Source: Verrucomicrobiota bacterium
GTDB taxonomy: Bacteria > Verrucomicrobiota > Verrucomicrobiia > Opitutales > Opitutaceae
Direction of reading: 5' to 3'
Assembly: GCA_030832235.1 (NCBI GenBank)
Contig: JAURJO010000059.1
Coordinates: forward strand, 1-5,339
Length of the DNA: 5,339 nt
The translations under genes and the position numbers were made by a program. Positions 1 to 5,339 of this stretch are shown in pieces. The notes below the pieces were generated by a model. It was given only the letters and a program-made list of their open reading frames with translations. It had not been told where the DNA came from and ran no database searches. Positions within the stretch are counted from its first letter, which is position 1. Each line of letters starts with the position of its first letter.

Positions 1-1
1 C

Positions 2-2116
2 TCGGCAAATTTCAATGCCCGCTTCCGTTATCAGGGCGAGGGACGTTTCACCCGCGAGCCGACCATCATGCGCGGGCAGTGGGGCATCTCGCAGGATGAC
101 GGCGGCCGCTTGTTCTACAACAGCAACAGCGATCCGCTCCGTGTCGATCTGATCCCTTCGGAGTATCTGCGCCGCAACCCCAACTTCGCGGCCGCGGGCA
201 CGAACGTCCAGGTCGCGCCGGCCAATCTCCACGTTGCGCCAGGCCGCGTCACCCCCGGCATCAACCGCGGCTACAACACGCTCGATAAGTCGGGTCGCGA
301 GTACGCGGTGACCTCCGCCTGCGGTCCGGTCATTTATCGCGGCACGCTTTTCCCGGCTGAATTCCGCGGGGATGCGTTCATCGCGGAGCCCTCGGGTAAT
401 CTGGTGAAGCGCATCCGGCTGGCGACCCAGGATGGCACGGTCAAGGGCAGCAATGCCTACGAAGGCACCGAGTTTCTCACTTCGACTGACGAGCGCTTCC
501 GGCCGGTGAATATCTTCAACGGTCCGGATGGCGCGCTCTACGTGGTCGATCTTTACCGCGGAATCATTCAGCACCGCATCTATCTCACCTCCTATCTGCG
601 CAAGCAGGTTGATGAGCGGGGTCTCGCGCAGCCCCGGGCGCTGGGCCGGATCTGGCGCATTGTGCCGGAAGGTGCGCCGGCCGCTGATTTTCGCCGGGTG
701 GCCTTGACCAAGGCGAGCGGCGCCGGGCTGGTCTCCCAGTTGAATGCGGACAACGGCTGGGTGCGCGATACCGCGCAGCAACTGCTCGTCGAGCGCCGGG
801 ACCCAACGACGGTTGCGCCCTTGATGGCATTGATTGCGGATGCCCAACGTTCCCCGACCACGCGCCTGCAGGCGCTCTGGACTTTGGATGGCATGGGCCA
901 GTTGGACGTTGCGACCGTCCAGCGCGCCTTGGCCGACGCGGACGAGCGGGTGGCGGCCGCCGCCATTCGGCTGGCAGCTCCACGATTTGGTGCCGCGGCG
1001 GGAGGCGCCGAGCTCGCGCGGAAAGTGGCGGCCGTTCGCCGCGCGGAGCCAACGGTGCGTTTGCAACTGGCGCTGACCCTCCCCGAGGCGAAGACGCCGG
1101 CTTCGGACGAGAGGCTGCTCGACCTGCTGGTTGCGGCGGGGAAACAAGCCTACTTGGCGGATGCGGTCGTGAGTGGCATCGCCGGCCGTGAGCTGGCATT
1201 CATCCGCGGACTGGCGGGGCGGCCGGAAGCAGCGGAAGCCGCAGCGGACGTGCTGCGGTACGCGACGAGTTCGGTTTTTAAAGCGGGCGACGCGGCCCGC
1301 ATCGATGAGGTTCTGGCTTTGTTGGCCGAGCGTTCGACGCCGGCGTGGGTGCGAAAGGAAATCCTCGCGGGCATTCGTCATTTCATTCCGCGGCCGGAAG
1401 GGCGGATGTTTGGCGGAATGCGCGGTGGTCGGTCGGGTGGCCCGGGTACCGGGACTCCCGGCGCGGGGCCGGCGCCGACGGGTGCGCCCGCGGCGGAAGG
1501 CGCGGGCTCGCGCAGTGCCAGTCGCGGCAGCGCGGGTCGGCCCGGCATGGGACGCGGCGGCAGTCTCGTGTTGGTGGGCGCGTTACCGGCCGAGCCCAGG
1601 GCGCTGGTCGCGTTATCCGAGCGCAAGGATGATCCTGACGCGGCGACCGCCGTCGAGCTGTTGAAGCAATTGAAATGGCCGGGCAAACCCGGAGCGAGCA
1701 ATGCGCGTCCGCTGACCGCTGATGAACAGGTGCTTTTCGATAAGGGCAGGGCGCAGTTCGCGACCCTGTGTGCCGCCTGCCATCAGACGAATGGCCAGGG
1801 GCTGGCCGGTCTTGCGCCTTCGCTGGTTTACTCCCGGTGGGTGCTGGGTGATCCGCGCGTGCTCGCGCGCATCGTCCTCTGCGGCAAGACGCAGGAGAAC
1901 ATGATCATGCCGCCGTGGAAGGGGGCAATGAGTGACGAGGCCATCGCTTCGGTCCTCACGTTCATTCGTCGTTCGTGGGGTCAGGAGGCGGATCCGGTTG
2001 CCATCGCCACGGTGACCGAGGCGCGTGCAGCCACGGCCAAGCGGGACGAGCCGTGGTCGGACAACGAACTTGATGCGTTGGTGCGGGCGCTGAATGCCCC
2101 GGCGCCGGCCAATTGA
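2..2116 (+). CDS. PVC-type membrane-bound dehydrogenase with HEAT-like repeats and C-terminal cytochrome c domain (5' partial)
   Basis: The reading frame is open from the first full codon (position 2) to TGA at 2114-2116. The ATG at 68 is internal, because conserved-looking protein (NFNARFRYQGEGRF) precedes it, so the true start is upstream of the window. Domains in order: the end of a beta-propeller of the glucose/sorbosone-dehydrogenase-like type (about 2-670, with RGDAFIAEPSGNLVKR, NGPDGALYVVDLYRG and LGRIWRIVP); an alpha-helical HEAT-like section (about 720-1385); a Gly/Pro/Arg-rich linker (about 1388-1564); and a cytochrome c domain (about 1715-2060). The heme site CAACH is encoded at 1769-1783, and the likely axial Met lies in MIMPPW (Met codon 1907-1909). 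Known members of this family are secreted and are thought to oxidise sugars or alcohols, passing electrons to the heme; the substrate here is unknown. An extra Cys (in VLCGKT, about 1880) between the heme motif and the axial Met is unusual. Family assignment is strong; function is inferred. Confidence 0.94.
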   Translation, partial: SANFNARFRYQGEGRFTREPTIMRGQWGISQDDGGRLFYNSNSDPLRVDLIPSEYLRRNPNFAAAGTNVQVAPANLHVAPGRVTPGINRGYNTLDKSGREYAVTSACGPVIYRGTLFPAEFRGDAFIAEPSGNLVKRIRLATQDGTVKGSNAYEGTEFLTSTDERFRPVNIFNGPDGALYVVDLYRGIIQHRIYLTSYLRKQVDERGLAQPRALGRIWRIVPEGAPAADFRRVALTKASGAGLVSQLNADNGWVRDTAQQLLVERRDPTTVAPLMALIADAQRSPTTRLQALWTLDGMGQLDVATVQRALADADERVAAAAIRLAAPRFGAAAGGAELARKVAAVRRAEPTVRLQLALTLPEAKTPASDERLLDLLVAAGKQAYLADAVVSGIAGRELAFIRGLAGRPEAAEAAADVLRYATSSVFKAGDAARIDEVLALLAERSTPAWVRKEILAGIRHFIPRPEGRMFGGMRGGRSGGPGTGTPGAGPAPTGAPAAEGAGSRSASRGSAGRPGMGRGGSLVLVGALPAEPRALVALSERKDDPDAATAVELLKQLKWPGKPGASNARPLTADEQVLFDKGRAQFATLCAACHQTNGQGLAGLAPSLVYSRWVLGDPRVLARIVLCGKTQENMIMPPWKGAMSDEAIASVLTFIRRSWGQEADPVAIATVTEARAATAKRDEPWSDNELDALVRALNAPAPAN

Positions 2117-2348
2117 TTCCCAACCGGTTCTCGCGGCTCCTCCCGTTTCGCCGTTTTTCCGTAGCCTGCAGCTGCAACTCGCGTTGGCCCTGACCGCCGG
2201 AGGCGCTCTTTCCGCGCGGACTTCGGCGGGGTACCCATCAAGGGGGCAACCGGTTACCTGTTGCGCAAACGACCGGAAGTCGCGGGCGGTTCGCTAACAC
2301 GTAACAGGCCGACCCCTTGGGGCCGTTCCCCGGTTCCATTTCAGCTGG
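2117..2348. other. Intergenic gap between convergent genes
   Basis: This gap separates the stop of the plus-strand dehydrogenase from the stop of the minus-strand YCII-related gene. It holds the hairpin at 2194-2229 and two exact copies of the palindrome AACCGGTT (2122-2129 and 2248-2255). A plus-strand frame (2094-2297) reads for part of its length like a signal peptide, but it has no recognisable mature protein. I see no T-tailed terminator for either gene and no RNA gene. Confidence 0.5.
2194..2229. other. Imperfect inverted repeat (stem-loop) downstream of the dehydrogenase gene
   Basis: CCGCCGGA at 2194-2201 can pair with TTCGGCGG at 2222-2229, giving eight pairs including one G-U pair. 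The loop contains the perfect 10-base palindrome TCCGCGCGGA at 2211-2220. The hairpin lies 78 bases after the dehydrogenase stop. No T-rich run follows on the plus strand, so it does not meet the usual form of an intrinsic terminator. It could protect the 3' end of the mRNA, or it could be chance in GC-rich DNA. Confidence 0.3.
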
Positions 2349-2678
2349 TCAACCGATTAGGGGCCGAAGCTCAACTTTGCGGTTACATGAAGCGGATGCT
2401 TCTGCAGCACGTACGCGCGCAACCTCAATGCTCTCTGCCTCGATAACCCAGAATCCGCTGAGGAACTCTTCATTCTTAACCAGCGGACCTTGGGTCACAG
2501 ACGAGTTGCCTGCTCGATAATCGAAAACGGCAGCTTCTGAGGGTGATGAAAGTCCGCCCGCGAAGATGCGCTGACCTTCAGATCTTAATCTGTCGTTGAA
2601 ATCATCAATTGCCTGTTTCTCCGCCGCTGAATGCGGGCGGCGGGGTTCGGTATCGATTACCGACATTAGAAATTTCAT
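2349..2678 (-). CDS. YCII-related (DGPF-like) domain protein, 109 aa
   Basis: The product starts MKFLMSVIDTEPRR and ends VELRPLIG. It follows the plan of the YCII-related family: a first beta strand (MKFLMSVID), a helix (residues about 18-34), a strand region, then a TQGPLVKNEEFLSGFWVIEA segment and a C-terminal ELRP strand. These match the family's usual (T)DGPFxExKExLxGFxxIE and (I)EVRP blocks. Length is normal for a stand-alone single-domain member. The family fold is a small dimeric ferredoxin-like alpha/beta barrel; cellular roles are mostly unknown, and many members sit beside ECF sigma factor genes, none of which is seen here. The Asp and Phe of the usual DGPF block are Gln and Leu (TQGPL). 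I chose ATG at 2678, not the in-frame 2864 start, because a ribosome binding site lies just upstream and the extra 62 residues look non-coding. By hand count about 172 of 330 bases are G or C (52%), far below both neighbours, which suggests recent acquisition. Confidence 0.8.
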   Translation of the reverse strand: MKFLMSVIDTEPRRPHSAAEKQAIDDFNDRLRSEGQRIFAGGLSSPSEAAVFDYRAGNSSVTQGPLVKNEEFLSGFWVIEAESIEVARVRAAEASASCNRKVELRPLIG

Positions 2679-3094
2679 CTCTACTCCTAGTTGAACGAAG
2701 CGATCATCGCGCCGGATCCGCTCCCCTTGTAAACCCAGTTTTCTAGCCGTCGCCCCTCCCCTCGCTGCCCGGCCGCTGGATGGGGCCGCGGATATCCCCG
2801 CCCCGCTTTGTCGTGGCCGCCACCCGGGGGCATCCCATCCAGACCCGAGGCGGCACGCTGGCACCGTGCGCGGCCCGCTCCCGAGGGCTGACGGCCTACG
2901 GCACCCGCAGCATCCCGGTCTCGTGCTGCAGCCACTCGATTAGTGCGGCGTTTTTCCAAGGAAGAGGGCTCGCGCGGTGGGCGGAGAATCAACGCCGGCC
3001 GCGAGCGCCAGCGCGTGGCCAGACGCTTCGCTCGCTGGAGTTCGCGGGACGATCGCGTTGCGCAGCTCAAAACCTTCTTACCGCCCTTGCCGAC
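2679..3094. other. GC-rich spacer with no supported gene
   Basis: This 416-base stretch lies between the stop of the FAD oxidoreductase gene and the start of the YCII-related gene. Frames are open here on both strands, but their translations are rich in Arg, Ala, Gly and Pro, as expected for non-coding GC-rich DNA. A short minus-strand frame at 2896-2988 ends EWLQHETGMLRVP-stop and could be a gene-tail remnant, though I cannot place it in a family. A weak TTTACA box lies on the minus strand about 60 bases before the YCII-related start, but no good -10 partner follows, so I do not call a promoter. Short inverted repeats (for example GCACG/CGTGC at 2853-2869) lack T tails. Confidence 0.5.
2684..2688 (-). 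promoter_or_regulatory. Ribosome binding site of the YCII-related gene
   Basis: On the minus strand AGGAG lies 5 bases before the ATG at 2678 (AGGAGTAGAGATG). It is the clearest Shine-Dalgarno sequence in the window and decides the start of the 109-residue protein over the longer in-frame option. Confidence 0.75.
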
Positions 3095-4570
3095 TCAGGT
3101 CCGTTGCACGTCGGTCCACGCAACTTCGTGCGGCAGGCGACCTTGTTTCACGGAAACCGCGCAAACCCGTCCGGCGGCTTCGCCCATGGGAACGGCGTTG
3201 CCGGTGACGCGGTAGCTGGAATGCGCGAACGAATCGCCGCTGATGCAGCGGCCGGCGATCATGAGGCCGTCGACATCCGCGGCGATCAACGCCCCGACCG
3301 GAATATCGTAGGGCTTAGCGCCGGCCTTCCGGTAGCGGGCGACTTCGGCGGCAATCTCGTCCTTCCAAGGCGCCTCCACATCCGAGCGGACATTATGCAA
3401 GTCGAAGCCGAAGTTCACGCGGCACGCGGCATCGGCATGCTTCTTGCCCGCCACGATGTCCTCCGCGGTGACGGTGTAGCGTCCCCGCACGCGGCGGCCC
3501 TCGCGCACTCCGATTTGCTCGGCGGTGGCGACGACGGCGATATTCCTCCACGGCCCGCCGATTTTGCGCAGGTCGGCCACAATCTTGTGCACCTCGCGCC
3601 GGGCGCGGATCGTGGCGTCGGTGATCTGGGCCGCATCGTACGCCGGCACGCCGTATTCGTGGTTCGTCATGAGCGAGAAAATCCCGCTGTGCAGCAGGCG
3701 CAGCGTGGGCTGACTGTAGGACGGCTTGATGCCGGACTCGCGCATGAACTTGTTGAGCGCCGTCTTCGCGCCTTCCCCCGCCAGTTCGCGCACGAAGGGG
3801 GCGACTTCGTCGACCTTCACGCCGGTCAGCAGCGCCATGAGCGACATCGGCTGACATTCGCAATTCGCGTTGAGGCCGACGTCGAAGCGGCAGCCGGCCT
3901 GCGCCGCGAGATCGCCGTCCCCGGAGCAATCGATGAAACGATCGGCGGCCCAGGCCTGCCGGCCCGACTTTGATTCGGTGACGACCGCCACGAGGCGGTT
4001 GCGACGGTCCGTGACCGCACCGACGAGGCGCGTGTGCAGCCGGATCTTCACGCCGGCCTCCACGCACATTTCCTCCAGGACGAGCTTCATCAGCTCGGGA
4101 TCGTAGATTTCTCCCTTGGTCTTTTTCGCCACGTCGCTGCCCCGGGCAGCCATGGCCCGCAGGATTTCCTGCATGATGCCGGTCTTGCGTCCCCCATCTA
4201 TGATCTTGGTGAGCATCCCCGCGGTCCAGACGCCGCCGAGACAGCCGGCGGTTTCGATCAACTGGGTCTTCGCGCCGGCGCGCGCCGCGGCCAGCGCCGC
4301 CCCGATCCCGGCGGGCCCGGCGCCCACCACGAGCACGTCGCTGCGGCCCGCGACCGGAATCTCGCGGGCGCCTTCCGCCAGCCGGCCGCCGGCGGTGAGT
4401 TCGCCGGCGGTGCGGAGCACCTCGCCGCGCGCGAAAGCCGGGAGCGGCTTGCCTGTGCCGCCGGCCGCGGTCTGCCCGGAAAGCGACAACGCGTACGGGC
4501 CGAGCAGCGCACCGGTGGCGGCGGTTTGGAAAAAGCGGCGGCGGCCGGGGGAACGGGGGGTGGAATTCAT
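3095..4570 (-). CDS. Tat-exported FAD-dependent oxidoreductase, 491 aa
   Basis: The N-terminus has a twin-arginine signal: GRRRFFQTA (residues 9-17), then a hydrophobic stretch to about residue 32. The flavin is therefore probably inserted in the cytoplasm and the folded enzyme exported. The mature part has an N-terminal Rossmann dinucleotide site, DVLVVGAGPAGIGAA (78-92), with the ribose-binding Glu at 106 and GCLGGVWTAGML (109-120). It also has FIDCSGDGDLAA (212-223) and a C-terminal FAD-contact segment, DGLMIAGRCISGDSFAH (434-450), followed by SYRVTGNAVPMGEAAG (452-467). This set is typical of the FAD_oxidored (PF12831-type) family, whose members commonly sit among carbohydrate or TonB-receptor genes; the substrate cannot be read. 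Length is normal. The ATG at 4570 is chosen because the Tat signal follows directly, although no Shine-Dalgarno sequence precedes it. It lies 22 bases after the receptor stop, so the two are probably co-transcribed and may depend on translation of the upstream gene. Confidence 0.94.
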   Translation of the reverse strand: MNSTPRSPGRRRFFQTAATGALLGPYALSLSGQTAAGGTGKPLPAFARGEVLRTAGELTAGGRLAEGAREIPVAGRSDVLVVGAGPAGIGAALAAARAGAKTQLIETAGCLGGVWTAGMLTKIIDGGRKTGIMQEILRAMAARGSDVAKKTKGEIYDPELMKLVLEEMCVEAGVKIRLHTRLVGAVTDRRNRLVAVVTESKSGRQAWAADRFIDCSGDGDLAAQAGCRFDVGLNANCECQPMSLMALLTGVKVDEVAPFVRELAGEGAKTALNKFMRESGIKPSYSQPTLRLLHSGIFSLMTNHEYGVPAYDAAQITDATIRARREVHKIVADLRKIGGPWRNIAVVATAEQIGVREGRRVRGRYTVTAEDIVAGKKHADAACRVNFGFDLHNVRSDVEAPWKDEIAAEVARYRKAGAKPYDIPVGALIAADVDGLMIAGRCISGDSFAHSSYRVTGNAVPMGEAAGRVCAVSVKQGRLPHEVAWTDVQRT

Positions 4571-4592
4571 GGCGGGGAAAGCGGGGCGATGA

Positions 4593-5339
4593 TCAGAACG
4601 AACCCTTGACTCCGAAGGTGAGGCCGACGCCGTTGGCGCCGGTCAGGTAAACCTTGCCGTAGGCGGGGGTCGCCGAACCGTAACGAAGGGTGACGGCCCG
4701 GGCGTTGAAGACGTTTTGGGCGGCGACATACAACTGCAGGCGCCGCTTCAGCTCGACCTCAAGATTAAGGTCAAGCGTGAGCCGGCGGTCGTCGTACTCA
4801 AAGGCGTCGGCACCCAACGCCGGCTGCGCGCCGAGCCGGCGTTTGCCGCGATAGTTCCACTTCGCCATGAACGTCGCCGGCCGCCGGGTATAACTGAAAC
4901 CCCAGTTGAGACTCTCCGGAGTGAAGGCGTTGAACGCGGCGGTGCTCGCGCCCTCGAGGTGCAGCTTCGTGCCGTTGACAAACACGCTGGCGCCGCGGCC
5001 CCAATGGCCCAGCTCGGCGAGCGACTGCCGCACGTTGAATTCGAACCCGTACACCCGCGCCGCTCCGCCGTTGACCTGCGTGCTGACGCGCCAGCCCAGA
5101 TAACGGGGATCGAGCCCGAACTCCTCGACGTCGGCGGCGGTGGCGATGCGGACCGTATCGGCGAAAAACTGCCGGATTTCTTTCAGGAACGCGCCCGCAC
5201 TGACGAGTCCCCCACCCTGCGTGTAGTACTCCAGAGCGAGGTCGTAGTTGTCGGCCGACCAAGGGCGCAGGCCGGTGTTGGTGACGGTGATATTGCCCTT
5301 CACCACCGACGGATCGCCGAGCTGCGCGGCGTCGAGGTC
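4593..5339 (-). CDS. TonB-dependent outer-membrane receptor, C-terminal part (5' partial)
   Basis: The frame is open from the window end (5339) to TGA at 4593-4595, giving 248 residues. The GTG at 5306 is internal, since the preceding residues DLDAAQLGDPS run straight into VVKGNITVTNTGLRPWSADN. The protein shows alternating beta-barrel strands: NYDLALEYYT; ARVYGFEFNVRQSL; LNWGFSYTRRPATFMAKWNYRG; RLTLDLNLEVELKRRLQLYVAAQNVFNA. It ends GVGLTFGVKGSF, with the terminal Phe expected of an outer-membrane barrel protein. The NVFNA...LRYG...PAYGKVYL ending is the usual last-strand pattern of receptors in Opitutaceae-like genomes. Its role is TonB-driven uptake of a ligand too large or scarce for porins; the plug domain and any TonB box lie outside the window, so the ligand is unknown. 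It is the upstream gene of a likely operon with the FAD oxidoreductase. Confidence 0.93.
   Translation of the reverse strand, partial: DLDAAQLGDPSVVKGNITVTNTGLRPWSADNYDLALEYYTQGGGLVSAGAFLKEIRQFFADTVRIATAADVEEFGLDPRYLGWRVSTQVNGGAARVYGFEFNVRQSLAELGHWGRGASVFVNGTKLHLEGASTAAFNAFTPESLNWGFSYTRRPATFMAKWNYRGKRRLGAQPALGADAFEYDDRRLTLDLNLEVELKRRLQLYVAAQNVFNARAVTLRYGSATPAYGKVYLTGANGVGLTFGVKGSF

Noticed and set aside
585..1199. Minus-strand frame of 204 codons inside the dehydrogenase gene
   Set aside because: Antisense shadow of a well-supported coding region, with an Arg- and Pro-rich translation and no motif.
2122..2255. Two copies of the palindrome AACCGGTT, 126 bases apart, as an operator pair
   Set aside because: Eight-base palindromes recur by chance, the copies sit after a stop codon between convergent genes rather than before a start, and the bases around them do not match.
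2300..2335. Possible terminator around CCCCTTGGGG and the GGCC repeats
   Set aside because: The inner stem has only a two-base loop, the outer arms are four bases, and no T-rich run follows on either strand.
2290..2360. Possible integron attC site downstream of the low-GC YCII-related gene (GTTAGCG and CCTAAT on the minus strand)
   Set aside because: Both boxes miss the GTTRRRY and RYYYAAC consensus at two positions and do not pair with each other, and the inner arms do not form the expected imperfect hairpin.
2679..2864. N-terminal extension of the YCII-related protein to an in-frame start at 2864
   Set aside because: The extra 62 residues do not resemble the family, their base composition matches the spacer, and a strong ribosome binding site sits right before the ATG at 2678.
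2687..3070. Minus-strand frame of 127 codons in the spacer, in frame with the oxidoreductase and open after its stop
   Set aside because: Rich in Arg, Ala and Pro, with no recognisable motif. The oxidoreductase already has full family length, so a read-through extension or a separate gene is not supported.
2780..3973. Long plus-strand open frame of 397 codons
   Set aside because: It lies mostly antisense to the clearly recognisable FAD oxidoreductase. Its translation has no domain and the His/Arg/Gly-rich make-up of a shadow frame in GC-rich DNA.

Overview
The window is GC-rich (roughly two-thirds G+C by eye) and looks like a chromosomal stretch from a Verrucomicrobiota bacterium, most likely an Opitutaceae relative. 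Three things point there. One is a large secreted dehydrogenase with a beta-propeller, HEAT-like repeats and a c-type cytochrome domain, an architecture expanded in Planctomycetes and Verrucomicrobia. The second is a Tat-exported FAD-dependent oxidoreductase. The third is a TonB-dependent receptor whose C-terminus has the style usual in Opitutaceae. The taxonomic call is inference from protein style, not from a marker gene.

Layout. Positions 2-2116 (+) hold the 3' part of the membrane-bound-dehydrogenase/cytochrome c fusion; its start lies before the window. Positions 2117-2348 are a short gap with an imperfect hairpin but no convincing terminator. Positions 2349-2678 (-) encode a 109-residue YCII-related protein with a good ribosome binding site. 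This gene has much lower GC (about 52% by hand count) than its neighbours. Positions 2679-3094 are a GC-rich spacer with no gene I can support. Positions 3095-4570 (-) encode a 491-residue Tat-dependent FAD oxidoreductase. Positions 4593-5339 (-) encode the C-terminal part of a TonB-dependent outer-membrane receptor that continues past the window end.

How the genes work together. The receptor and the FAD oxidoreductase lie head to tail with 22 bases between them and are probably co-transcribed, receptor first. This suggests uptake of an unknown ligand across the outer membrane and oxidation of it, or of a product, in the periplasm. The dehydrogenase/cytochrome fusion is convergent with them and would also act outside the cytoplasm, passing electrons to heme. 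A shared role in sugar or plant-polymer oxidation is possible, but no substrate can be read from the sequence. The YCII-related gene looks like an unrelated insertion between the two groups.

I found no tRNA, rRNA, CRISPR array, insertion sequence or phage gene, and no clear new system. The points most worth checking are the low-GC YCII-related gene, the Gly/Pro/Arg-rich linker inside the dehydrogenase, and the receptor-oxidoreductase pair.
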